A DNA stretch of 22,182 bases from IDS-8 sp040902105 (lineage in GTDB: Bacteria > Pseudomonadota > Gammaproteobacteria > Steroidobacterales > Woeseiaceae). The stretch lies in NCBI GenBank assembly GCA_040902105.1, contig JBBDXW010000047.1, forward strand, positions 1 to 22,182. The letters are read 5' to 3'. Shown in pieces: positions 13,962 to 22,095 of this stretch. Under the pieces are notes generated by a model. The model saw nothing but the letters and a program-made list of their open reading frames with translations, was not told the DNA's origin and did not search any database. Positions within the stretch are counted from its first letter, which is position 1. Every line of letters begins with the position of its first letter. The position numbers and the translations under genes were made by a program.

Positions 13962-15383
13962 GTGACACTGACAATCCCCGATTTTTCGCGAACCCGGGTC
14001 CTGGTAGCCGGCGACGTCATGCTGGACCGTTACCTCTTCGGTGGTACGACCCGTATTTCGCCGGAAGCGCCGGTGCCCGTCGTGCATGTCCGGAAAAGCG
14101 ACGACCGTCCCGGCGGAGCGGCGAACGTTGCGGTCAATCTTGCAAGCCTGGGCGTGAAGACCACGCTCCTGGGAGTCGTCGGCGAGGACGAAGAGGCCGG
14201 GAAGCTCAGGAGTGTGCTCGAGCGCCATGGTATTGGTTGTCATTTCTCAAGCTCGGGCAGCCGGCCGACGATCACCAAAACGCGTGTACAAAGCCGCGGC
14301 CAGCAGTTGATCCGGCTGGACCGCGAAGAACCCACCGGTGGTTCCGCCTGCCCGTCGCTCGTCAAGCCGCTCACTGCAGCACTGCAGGGCGTCGATGCGG
14401 TCGTCCTGTCCGACTACGGCAAGGGTGCGCTCAACGACGTCGCGGAGATGATTGCCGCGTGCAGGTCGGTGGACATACCGGTCTTTGTCGATCCGAAAGG
14501 CAGGGATTTCGGCAAGTATCGCGGTGCAACCGTGATCACGCCGAACCAGTCGGAATTCGAGGCCGTGGCTGGGTGCCCTGAATCGGATCAGGACATGGTG
14601 CAACGCGCACGAAGCATGCTGGACGAACTCGAGCTCGATGCGCTGCTGGTCACGCGCAGTGAGAAGGGCATGCTCCTGGTGGAAGCAGGGGAGGAACCGG
14701 TATTTCTGTCGACGCATGCCAGGGAAGTCTATGACGTCACCGGTGCAGGCGACACGGTCATTGCGACGCTTGCGGCGGCGCATGCGAGCGGTACGGATTT
14801 CCAGTCGGCCGCGGGCCTTGCGAATCTCGCGGCCGGGCTTGTCGTGCGCAAGATCGGCGCGGCGAGCGTTACGCCGTCGGAACTGCGGGTCGCGCTGCAC
14901 CGGCGCGGACAAGGCGGCCGCGGCCTGGTAAGCAAGTTCGAACTGTTGTCGCTGATCGAAGAAGCGAAAGAGCGTGGCGAGATCATCGTCATGACCAACG
15001 GTTGCTTCGATGTGCTCCACGCCGGCCATGTGGCCTATCTGGAAGAAGCGAAGAGTCTCGGCGACCGGCTGATCGTCGCCGTGAATGATGACGACTCGGT
15101 GCGCCGACTCAAGGGGGCCGGTCGGCCCGTGAACGAATTGGCCGATCGCATGGCCGTTCTGGCCGGCCTCGCATCGGTCGACTGGGTGGTGCCGTTTTCC
15201 GAGGATACGCCCGCCCGGCTGATTGCCGACCTTATGCCGGATATCCTCGTGAAAGGCGGCGATTACAAGGCGGAGGATATCGCCGGAGCCCGGGACGTAC
15301 TTGCGAACGGCGGCGAGGTCCGCGTCCTGTCGTTTCGCGAGGGTCACTCGTCAAGCAGAATTATCGACCTGCTTCGTTCGTAG
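13962..15383 (+). CDS. hldE: Bifunctional heptose 7-phosphate kinase / heptose 1-phosphate adenylyltransferase HldE
   Basis: Makes ADP-heptose for the LPS inner core: the N-terminal domain phosphorylates D-glycero-beta-D-manno-heptose 7-phosphate at C1 and the C-terminal domain adds AMP. The GTG at 13962 gives 473 residues (E. coli 477) beginning VTLTIPDFSRTRVLVAGDVM, in register with E. coli HldE. The ribokinase/PfkB domain shows RISPEAPVPVV, RPGGAANVA and the GAGDT motif with catalytic Asp264. The nucleotidyltransferase domain starts at about 340 with TNGCFDVLHAGH, the HxGH motif being residues 353-356, and ends in HSSSRII. waaA follows after 10 bases, so the two LPS-core genes form an operon. 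Confidence 0.96.
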   Translation: MTLTIPDFSRTRVLVAGDVMLDRYLFGGTTRISPEAPVPVVHVRKSDDRPGGAANVAVNLASLGVKTTLLGVVGEDEEAGKLRSVLERHGIGCHFSSSGSRPTITKTRVQSRGQQLIRLDREEPTGGSACPSLVKPLTAALQGVDAVVLSDYGKGALNDVAEMIAACRSVDIPVFVDPKGRDFGKYRGATVITPNQSEFEAVAGCPESDQDMVQRARSMLDELELDALLVTRSEKGMLLVEAGEEPVFLSTHAREVYDVTGAGDTVIATLAAAHASGTDFQSAAGLANLAAGLVVRKIGAASVTPSELRVALHRRGQGGRGLVSKFELLSLIEEAKERGEIIVMTNGCFDVLHAGHVAYLEEAKSLGDRLIVAVNDDDSVRRLKGAGRPVNELADRMAVLAGLASVDWVVPFSEDTPARLIADLMPDILVKGGDYKAEDIAGARDVLANGGEVRVLSFREGHSSSRIIDLLRS

Positions 15384-15393
15384 CGGACCCGAG

Positions 15394-16704
15394 TTGATAC
15401 GAACCCTTTACGCTCTACTGACCTACCTGCTGCTGCCTGTCTACGCGCTCTACTGGTTCTTCCGCGGTATCGTCAACCGCGCTTACTGGGACCGTTTCGG
15501 CCAACGCTTCGGCCTGGGCTTCCCGGAAATCGAACAAGGCAGCTTCTGGATCCACGCGGTGTCCGTGGGCGAAGTGCAGGCGTCCATTCCGCTGGTACGC
15601 GCGCTCGCCCGGCGGTTTTCCGACCGACCGTTGCTCATAACCACCGTCACTCCTACCGGTGCGGCCCGGGTCAGGAGCCTGTTCGGCGACACGGTGCAGC
15701 ACAGTTACATACCTTTCGAGACGCCAAGCGCGGTAAAGAACTTTTTCGATGCCACAAAACCGCAACTGGCCCTGATTATGGAAACCGAAATCTGGCCGAA
15801 TCTTTATCACGAATGCGGCGCCAGAAAGATTCCGCTGGTACTGGTCAGCGCAAGAATTTCACCCAGGTCCGTGAACAACTATCGCAAGTTGTTGCCGCTT
15901 TTTCGCGAGACGCTGTCGCATGGCATCGTCATCGCCGCTCAAAGCGAGGCCGATGCTGAAAGGTTTCGGTCACTCGGCGCGCGACCGGAACGAACCCGGG
16001 TAACCGGCAACATCAAGTTCGACATCGAAGTGCCTGCGGACCTGGTCACGCGAGGCCATGAATTTCGCAGCCGTTACCTGGGCGAGCGAGCGATATGGAT
16101 CGCGGCCAGTACGCATCACAAAGAGGAAGAACAGGTGCTGGCGGCGCATCGTCTGATCCGGGAAAAAGTCCCGGATGCGTTGTTGATCCTCGTACCGAGA
16201 CACCCGGAACGATTCGAGTCCGTTCGCCAGCTATTGGATCGACAGGATACGGCTTTCGTCTCGCGAACCAGCGGAAGTACTGTGGGCGCGGACTGCAGCG
16301 TGTTTCTCGGGGATACGATGGGCGAGGTGCCGCTGTTCTACGCAGCATCCGATGTCGCGTTCGTGGGAGGCTCGCTCGTTCCGGTCGGCGGTCACAATCT
16401 GCTCGAGCCCGCCGCTCTCGGGCTGCCGGTCGTCACCGGACCACATCTCTTCAATACTCAGGAAATTGCCGACATGTTCGTGAATATCGGCGCACTCACG
16501 CGAGTCGAAGACGTGGAACAGCTTGCCGTAGCCGCGACGAGGCTTCTCAAGGATGAGACTATCGCCCGCCGCTTGGGAAATCTTGGCCGCGATGTCGTAC
16601 TGCAAAACCGCGGTGCGCTGGAGCGCTTGCTGCACCTCCTGGAGCCCTTGATTGCCGGGGTGGGCCGCCGTAACAACGCGCCTGCCCCGGTACCTTCCGA
16701 GTGA
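15394..16704 (+). CDS. waaA: 3-deoxy-D-manno-octulosonic acid (Kdo) transferase
   Basis: Transfers Kdo from CMP-Kdo to the lipid A precursor at the cytoplasmic face of the inner membrane (glycosyltransferase family 30, GT-B fold). With the TTG start at 15394 it has 436 residues (E. coli 425) and begins LIRTLYALLTYLLLPVYALYW, the membrane-anchoring N-terminus equivalent to E. coli MLELLYTALLYLI. No ATG lies near, and upstream codons overlap the end of hldE in another frame. Glu60 in SVGEVQAS is at the position of the proposed catalytic glutamate. METEIWPN, GNIKFD and GGHNLLEPAALGLPV are family signatures. It ends only four bases from the convergent TolC-like gene. Whether it adds one or two Kdo units cannot be told. 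Confidence 0.95.
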   Translation: MIRTLYALLTYLLLPVYALYWFFRGIVNRAYWDRFGQRFGLGFPEIEQGSFWIHAVSVGEVQASIPLVRALARRFSDRPLLITTVTPTGAARVRSLFGDTVQHSYIPFETPSAVKNFFDATKPQLALIMETEIWPNLYHECGARKIPLVLVSARISPRSVNNYRKLLPLFRETLSHGIVIAAQSEADAERFRSLGARPERTRVTGNIKFDIEVPADLVTRGHEFRSRYLGERAIWIAASTHHKEEEQVLAAHRLIREKVPDALLILVPRHPERFESVRQLLDRQDTAFVSRTSGSTVGADCSVFLGDTMGEVPLFYAASDVAFVGGSLVPVGGHNLLEPAALGLPVVTGPHLFNTQEIADMFVNIGALTRVEDVEQLAVAATRLLKDETIARRLGNLGRDVVLQNRGALERLLHLLEPLIAGVGRRNNAPAPVPSE

Positions 16705-16708
16705 ATCG

Positions 16709-18148
16709 CTACTGCGGTTCTTCGACCTCTTTCGACGCCTTGTCTTCGCCGATCGCTTCTTCGGCCGGCGTCCGGGGCCGGAGCCAGCGGTCGACTTGCT
16801 CGAGATCCTGAACCTGCAGCGTCCCGGCAGCCCGTTTCAGGCGCAGCACATTGGCGATGTAGACGTAGCGGCTGTCATAGTAGTTCGTGATGGCCTGGTA
16901 CAGTAAGCGCTGCGACGTCAGCACGTCCACGATCGTTCGCGTCCCGACATCGAATCCCGCCTGGGTCGCCTCGAGCGCCGTCCTGCTCGAGGTCACCGCC
17001 TGCTCCAGCGCTTTCACCCGGCTGATTTCCGACAGCACCCCGAGATACGCGTCGCGCGTGGCGCGTTCCGTCTCTCTTGCGACGCGCTGCAATTGTTCCT
17101 GCGACGCCCGATGCAGGTAGACGGCTTCCCGGACGGCCGAGGAGGTCCGTCCGCCGGAGAACAGCGGTACCGTCACCTCGATGCCGATCGTGTCGCCATC
17201 GCGCGTGCTGTCGGCCGTCTCGAACGGTCCGCCACCGGAGCTCCGGTCGCCGTCAGACTCGAAGCCGCTGCGAGAGGCCACCAGGTCCACGGTCGGGTAA
17301 TGCCCTGTCCTGCGAAACGAGATCTCGTCACGCGCAATCTGCTCGTCGAGCCGGCTGGCGAGCAGTTCCAGGTTCTGCTCCATCGCCAGCTCGATCCAGG
17401 TTTCCTCGTCGGCCGGGTTTGGCGCGAGTAACGGAAAATCCTCGGCGGGCGCCGACAGTTCAGGGACGTATTCTCCGGTCACTTCGCGCAGCAGTTCGCG
17501 CGTCGTTGCGAGGTCCCGCTCGGCGGCGATCTCGGCGGCGACAGACTGGTCGAATGCCGCCTGCGACTCCTGCACGTCGGTAATGGCAATGAGTCCGACT
17601 TCAAAGCGCTGCTTCGCCTGCTCCAGCTGGCGCGCGATGGCCTCACGGTCCGCATGAATGGAGGTCAGGCGGTCTTCGGTAGCGAGGACCGCGAAGTAGC
17701 GCGCGACGACGCGCACCATGAGGTCCTGCTGTGCGGCCTCGTAGGCCATGTCGGAACGCGCGACGGTCTTGCTGGCCTGCTTCAGGTTGACGACCTGGTC
17801 CCAGCGGAAGATCGTCTGGCGCAGCGCCAGGTTCCAGGCGGTGTCCTCGCTGTCCGTTTCGAACCCGAACGAACCGAAGTTGCCGGTGTTGTCGGTGCCC
17901 ACTTCCACGCCCGAGAGTTCGTTCTGGGTCCACGATCCACCCGCCGCAATCTGCGGCAACAACAGGCCACGCGCCTGCGGAGCCGCTTCCTGGGCGGCGA
18001 GGCGGCGCGACTCGGCTTCATGGATCAGTGGATCGCTTTGCAGCGCCTGCTGGTAGACCTCGAGCAGCGAGGCCGCAGTGCCGACCGACGATGCCGTGAA
18101 TGCTGCCAGGGTCACGAGCAGGGACGTGCAAATTCTGACGTTGTCCAT
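16709..18148 (-). CDS. tolC: TolC-family outer-membrane efflux/secretion channel
   Basis: A TolC-like outer-membrane channel that would trimerise and connect with inner-membrane pumps or type I exporters. The ATG at 18148 (GGTGG upstream) gives 479 residues; a GTG six codons earlier at 18166 is an alternative. A signal peptide ends near VGTAAS and the mature part opens with LLEVYQQALQSDPLI, the TolC family start. Two outer-membrane efflux repeats follow, each rich in alanine, glutamine and arginine helices; DVLTSQRLLYQA in the second is characteristic. The acidic C-terminal tail (EDKASKEVEEPQ) is extra. No membrane-fusion or pump gene is adjacent, so it is probably a general-purpose channel. 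A tandem repeat lies upstream. Confidence 0.9.
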   Translation of the reverse strand: MDNVRICTSLLVTLAAFTASSVGTAASLLEVYQQALQSDPLIHEAESRRLAAQEAAPQARGLLLPQIAAGGSWTQNELSGVEVGTDNTGNFGSFGFETDSEDTAWNLALRQTIFRWDQVVNLKQASKTVARSDMAYEAAQQDLMVRVVARYFAVLATEDRLTSIHADREAIARQLEQAKQRFEVGLIAITDVQESQAAFDQSVAAEIAAERDLATTRELLREVTGEYVPELSAPAEDFPLLAPNPADEETWIELAMEQNLELLASRLDEQIARDEISFRRTGHYPTVDLVASRSGFESDGDRSSGGGPFETADSTRDGDTIGIEVTVPLFSGGRTSSAVREAVYLHRASQEQLQRVARETERATRDAYLGVLSEISRVKALEQAVTSSRTALEATQAGFDVGTRTIVDVLTSQRLLYQAITNYYDSRYVYIANVLRLKRAAGTLQVQDLEQVDRWLRPRTPAEEAIGEDKASKEVEEPQ

Positions 18149-18193
18149 ATTGTTGATGTCCACCAAGTGTTGCCGGGCCGGATAGGGGTGTTA

Positions 18194-18221
18194 TGGTTAT
18201 CTATATCACTATATCAGTCAA
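18194..18221 (-). promoter_or_regulatory. Candidate tolC promoter with tandem 8-mer
   Basis: On the minus strand TTGACT (18221-18216) is a good -35 box, but the -10 at a normal distance (around TAACCA) is weak. Overlapping it, the plus strand carries CTATATCA twice in perfect tandem (18201-18216), which looks like a small operator or simple AT-rich spacer. It lies in the 110-base gap between the rhodanese and tolC genes. Confidence 0.3.
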
Positions 18222-18258
18222 GTCGTGTGAACGGGCCTGCACGCCACCGGGATGCGCT

Positions 18259-18594
18259 TCAGTAGCGCGGAATTGACGGGTCGTGGTCGCTGGACCAGGC
18301 ATCGATTCCCCCCCGGACGTTCGCGACGCGCGAGAAGCCCTGTTGCACGAGAAAGCCGGCGACGCGCGCGCTGCGCCCGCCGGAATGGCAGAGCACCGCA
18401 ACCGGTTGCGCGGGCTGCAATTCGCTGTAGCGCGCCGGGATTTCAGTCATCGGAATATGGGTTATCGGCATAGTGGCCGTTGCTTCTACTCGGGCGATTT
18501 CCAGTTCCCACGCCTCTCGGACGTCGATGAGTTGCCAAAGTTCGCCGGAAAGGCAGCGACGCACGAGGTCGGCGGGTTCTATCTCTTCAATCAT
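18259..18594 (-). CDS. Single-domain rhodanese-like sulfurtransferase
   Basis: A 111-residue single rhodanese domain, probably cytoplasmic because no signal peptide is seen. Family members carry sulfur as a cysteine persulfide. LIDVREAWELEIARV (22-36) is the conserved rhodanese entry, and the active-site loop is CHSGGRS with catalytic Cys69. It closes with FLVQQGFSRVANVRGGIDAW. The gene lies between the Pcm-like methyltransferase and the TolC-like gene on the same strand, an order I recall from several gammaproteobacteria. The sulfur acceptor is unknown and the link to TolC may only be positional. Confidence 0.92.
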   Translation of the reverse strand: MIEEIEPADLVRRCLSGELWQLIDVREAWELEIARVEATATMPITHIPMTEIPARYSELQPAQPVAVLCHSGGRSARVAGFLVQQGFSRVANVRGGIDAWSSDHDPSIPRY

Positions 18595-18700
18595 CGTGGG
18601 CTAATGGCTCGGCCGTGAGATCCGGCGTAATACAACATTAGATGCCGCCATCGCAACACCGGTTTCAGCGCATTGCTCAGGTCCACGCGGGCAGGGGCCT

Positions 18701-19351
18701 TCAAAATCGGAATACCGGGGGCGCGGCTGCGTTTATCAGCGGCAGAACATTCGTTTCGAATACGCTTGTGACTTGCGGCTTGCCGGCAGAATCCCGCACG
18801 ACCCGCTGCGCATCCATGACCGGTGACGTGCCAACAATAACAAACAGGCGGCCGTTCGGCCTCAGTGCATCGAAAAACCGGGTATCGAAGATCGGAGAGG
18901 AGCCGGTTACGGCGATGGCGTCGAATTGGCCCTCTGGCAATTGCCGGGTGGCATCCATCGTTGCGAGAGTCGCGTTTTCGATGCCGATATTCTTCAGCGT
19001 TCTCCTCGCGATCTCGATAAAGTCCGGGAAAATGTCGACGCTGACGACGGAGCGCGAGAGCCGCGCGAGGCATGCGCACAAAAAACCGGATCCCGTACCG
19101 ATTTCCAGAACCTCGTCGTCCGGCCGGAGCGCCAGCATTTGCAGCAGGCGGCCTTCGACCGTGGGCGTCATCATGAACTGGCCATACTTGAGCGGAATCC
19201 GGGTATCGGCAAAGGCCAGTTCTCCGAAGCCTGCGGGGACGAATTCCTCGCGCGGCACCTCGCCCAGGACCTCGAGAACGGTTGCGTCGGACACCTCGAA
19301 GGTACGGATTTGCTGGCCTACCATCTGCCGCCGGGCGAATTCAGTGTCCAT
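18701..19351 (-). CDS. Protein-L-isoaspartate O-methyltransferase family protein, divergent Pcm
   Basis: A 216-residue SAM-dependent methyltransferase of the Pcm family (COG2518). The N-terminal RRQMVGQQIRTFEV and VPREEFVP match the family, and the SAM loop is LEIGTGSG (82-89). However, where true repair enzymes read GQTISQP, this protein reads GQFMMTP (57-63), losing the serine and threonine that contact the isoaspartyl substrate, and the VTAAPP segment is VTGSSP. It may therefore act on another substrate or be weak as a repair enzyme. The ATG at 19351 lacks a ribosome site and lies right after AT-rich, promoter-like sequence (TATAAC seven or so bases upstream), so the mRNA could be leaderless. 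It leads the rhodanese and tolC genes. Confidence 0.85.
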   Translation of the reverse strand: MDTEFARRQMVGQQIRTFEVSDATVLEVLGEVPREEFVPAGFGELAFADTRIPLKYGQFMMTPTVEGRLLQMLALRPDDEVLEIGTGSGFLCACLARLSRSVVSVDIFPDFIEIARRTLKNIGIENATLATMDATRQLPEGQFDAIAVTGSSPIFDTRFFDALRPNGRLFVIVGTSPVMDAQRVVRDSAGKPQVTSVFETNVLPLINAAAPPVFRF

Positions 19352-19695
19352 TCAGTTATATGCCGATAAAATATTGAAAATAAGTGTATTTTTGCCACCG
19401 GTCGCCGGAGCGGCGGCAATGACGAGCATACCTGCGTTGTGAATTATGGTGAATCGCCGCAGTGCGCTGTTGCCGCTGGGATATGCTTGGCAGCGAACAT
19501 TGTCAACGCTCTGATTCAGCTCGTGTCTCCGGCGCCGGAGATACTCCCGGAGCGTCTAATAATAACAAATGATCGTTTCACGGCATCAGTGGCGCGATAG
19601 CCGGAAAGGGACAAACGAGACTTGCGCTGTAATTATCCAGAAGCCGGGCGCATAGCGCGCTGCCTTCCGCTTGCAAGCCGGACGGGACGCTGCCA
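19352..19695. other. Divergent intergenic region, pcm-like / GGDEF-EAL genes
   Basis: 344 bases without a gene. 19352-19400 is AT-rich and probably holds the leftward promoter of the pcm-like cluster. A perfect 16-base palindrome, TCTCCGGCGCCGGAGA, lies at 19526-19541 with a related CTCCCGGAG a few bases on. It could be a hairpin in the leader or an operator for the c-di-GMP gene. AT-rich TAATAATAACAAATG at 19557-19571 may belong to the rightward promoter. No box is convincing. Confidence 0.4.
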
Positions 19696-22026
19696 ATGAC
19701 CGTTACGGTTCTTGCAGTATTGCTTGCGCTGGCGTTGCTCGGCGTCGGCCTCTTCTGGCTGAACCGGCGACGCCTTGCGCGCCGGCTGGCCAGGCTCAAC
19801 CTGGAACTGGTGGCGGCGGCCGGAGATGCCTCCGTCGGGCGCCGATTGTCGCTTGACGACATCGGCGCTGACGGCGCCATCGGCGGGCTCGCCAAAACAG
19901 TCAATCGCCTGTTCGACGCGCTTGGCGAACGCGATCAGGAGATTCAGGACGGGGACCGCCTGTTCACCGATTTCGCGCGAACGCTGCCGGAGATCGTACT
20001 GGTCCACGATGAACGCATCCTGCTGGCCAACGACAGTGCCGCGGCGCTGGTCGGGCTGACCCCGGATCAACTGGAAGGCCGCGAAGTCGCCGATCTCGTG
20101 AAGCCGGCCTATCGCGCGCTTTTCCGAAAAACCATGGCGCAGCGCTTGGCGGGGGAGAGCGTGCCAAGGCGCCTCGAGATCCAGTTGATCAACGGCGACG
20201 AGCAGGGACTCTGGGTCGAGGCACAGAGTTCGTCCATTGAATACCGCGGCACGAGCGTGATCCTGACGATTGCGCGCGACGTCAGTTATCGCAAAAGTCT
20301 GGAAGTCTCCTTAAGCCGCAGCAAGCGCCAGGCGCAATACACTCTGGAATCGATTGCGGAAGGCGTGATTACGACCGATAACGAAGGCCGGATCGACTAT
20401 CTGAACCGCGCGGCCGAGGCGATGACCGGGGCGAATCGCGGAGAGGCGACGGGTCACAAGATCGGCGAGCTTTTCTCACTCATCGACGAGGCAGACCGGC
20501 GCCCCCTTGGCGACCCCGTCGAACGCAGCCTGTCCATGCGCAGGCGGGTCAATATGGGCCGGCGCGCCCTGCTGGTCAGCCGCGACGGCGAGCAGGAATA
20601 TTCGGTGGAGATCACGGCATCGCCGATTCGCGGCCCCGGAAACAGCATCTCGGGCACTGTCGTCGTTTTTCACGACGTCAGCGAAATCCGTGGGCTGACG
20701 CAGCAAATGAGCTATCACGCGACACACGATGCCCTCACCGGACTGGTGAACCGGCGCGAGTTCGAGCGGCGGCTGCAGGATGCGATGGACTCCGCACGCG
20801 CCGATGATGGCGTGCACATACTCCTTTATATGGATCTGGACCGCTTCAAGGCCGTCAACGACAGTTGCGGGCATCAGGCGGGCGACAACATGCTGCGTGA
20901 AGTGGCAAACCTGATCAAAGACCAGGTGCGGGATTCAGATTATGTGGGCCGTCTCGGTGGCGACGAATTCGGCACGCTGCTTATCGGGTGCCCGATCGAC
21001 AAAGCACGGCAAATAGCGTCTGATATCTGCAACGCGGTTGCCGACTATCGATTCGTCTGGCAGGACAAGATTTTCAACATCGGAATTTCAATCGGCCTGG
21101 TCGAGATCAGCCATGCCAGCGGCACGCTTCAGGATCTCATGAGTGCGGCCGATTCGGCCTGCTACGTCGCGAAGCAACGCGGCCGCGGCCAGGTCCACGT
21201 CTATTCGGCCCGCGACGAGGCCATAGCGCGCGAGCGCGGCGACATTCAATGGCTGCGCCAGATGCAGACCGCGTTGCACGAAAACAGGTTCGAACTGGCG
21301 ACACAGCCGATCATTGCCACCGGAGGGAGCGACGAAACCGGCCCGGCCATCGAAGTCCTGATCCGCATGCCCGGCGAACACGGGCGGCCGTCGAATTCCG
21401 CGGAGTTTCTCCGCCCCGCCGAGCGCTATCAGCTGATGCCGCAAATTGACCGCTGGGTGGTCAACGCAGCCCTGTCGGCGATCGCCGCCGGCGAAATCAA
21501 GCTGCCGGGAAAGCGCGTCTGTTCAATCAACATTTCGGGCCAGACGCTGGCCGACGAAAGCTTCCTCGGCTTCATCGTCGAAGCGCTCGACCACAGCGGT
21601 GTGTCTCCCGATGCGATTTGTTTCGAAGTGACCGAGAATGCCGTCTCGACCAACGTGCAATACGTACAACGATTCATTGAGGTGCTGCACGGCATCGGCT
21701 GCGAATTCGCGCTTGACGACTTCGGTAACGGGCTCGGCGCCTTTTCCAGTCTCAAGCATCTGGCTGTCGACTATCTGAAGATCGACGGCAACTATACCCG
21801 CAATGTGACGACCGATCAGATCAACCAGGAAATGGTAACGGCAATGATCAAGCTTGCCCGCACCATGGAGTTCCGCGTCATCGCCGAGCAGGTCGAACGG
21901 CAGGAAGATTTCGACTGGTTGCGCGACGTCGGGGTCGATTTCGTGCAGGGCAATTTCATCGAAGCGCCGAGCATGCTCGGCTCGGGGCAGACCGGCACCG
22001 GCACGTTTCGCATGCTCAGGCCCTGA
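19696..22026 (+). CDS. Membrane-anchored PAS-PAS-GGDEF-EAL cyclic-di-GMP protein
   Basis: A 776-residue protein that could both make and degrade cyclic-di-GMP. One membrane segment (about 3-24) is followed by basic residues and a short linker helix, so the rest is cytoplasmic. PAS 1 spans about 90-205 and PAS 2 about 212-330. The GGDEF domain starts near HDALTGLVNR (344); the active motif GGDEF is intact at 421-425 and the inhibitory I-site RDSD is at 412-415. In the EAL domain Glu553 stands in EVL instead of EAL, but NISGQ, FEVTE, Asp674-Asp675 in DDFGNG, LKID, the Glu of AEQVE and QGNF are all present, so the usual phosphodiesterase residues are complete. The signal sensed by the PAS domains is unknown. 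It appears monocistronic. Confidence 0.95.
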   Translation: MTVTVLAVLLALALLGVGLFWLNRRRLARRLARLNLELVAAAGDASVGRRLSLDDIGADGAIGGLAKTVNRLFDALGERDQEIQDGDRLFTDFARTLPEIVLVHDERILLANDSAAALVGLTPDQLEGREVADLVKPAYRALFRKTMAQRLAGESVPRRLEIQLINGDEQGLWVEAQSSSIEYRGTSVILTIARDVSYRKSLEVSLSRSKRQAQYTLESIAEGVITTDNEGRIDYLNRAAEAMTGANRGEATGHKIGELFSLIDEADRRPLGDPVERSLSMRRRVNMGRRALLVSRDGEQEYSVEITASPIRGPGNSISGTVVVFHDVSEIRGLTQQMSYHATHDALTGLVNRREFERRLQDAMDSARADDGVHILLYMDLDRFKAVNDSCGHQAGDNMLREVANLIKDQVRDSDYVGRLGGDEFGTLLIGCPIDKARQIASDICNAVADYRFVWQDKIFNIGISIGLVEISHASGTLQDLMSAADSACYVAKQRGRGQVHVYSARDEAIARERGDIQWLRQMQTALHENRFELATQPIIATGGSDETGPAIEVLIRMPGEHGRPSNSAEFLRPAERYQLMPQIDRWVVNAALSAIAAGEIKLPGKRVCSINISGQTLADESFLGFIVEALDHSGVSPDAICFEVTENAVSTNVQYVQRFIEVLHGIGCEFALDDFGNGLGAFSSLKHLAVDYLKIDGNYTRNVTTDQINQEMVTAMIKLARTMEFRVIAEQVERQEDFDWLRDVGVDFVQGNFIEAPSMLGSGQTGTGTFRMLRP

Positions 22027-22036
22027 GAACGGAACA

Positions 22037-22065
22037 GACGCCGGACCTGCTATCCGGCCGGCGTC
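22037..22065 (+). terminator. Hairpin after the GGDEF-EAL gene, possible terminator
   Basis: GACGCCGG (22037-22044) pairs perfectly with CCGGCGTC (22058-22065) around a 13-base loop, starting ten bases after the stop codon. No T-run follows, so it would be an incomplete intrinsic terminator or a 3' stabilising hairpin. Confidence 0.35.
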
Positions 22066-22095
22066 AGCGCGCATTGTCCATGAACGATTGACGCG

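Noticed and set aside
14247..15347. Long open frame (366 codons) on the minus strand
   Set aside because: It is antisense to hldE and resembles nothing; hldE is complete with kinase and transferase motifs.
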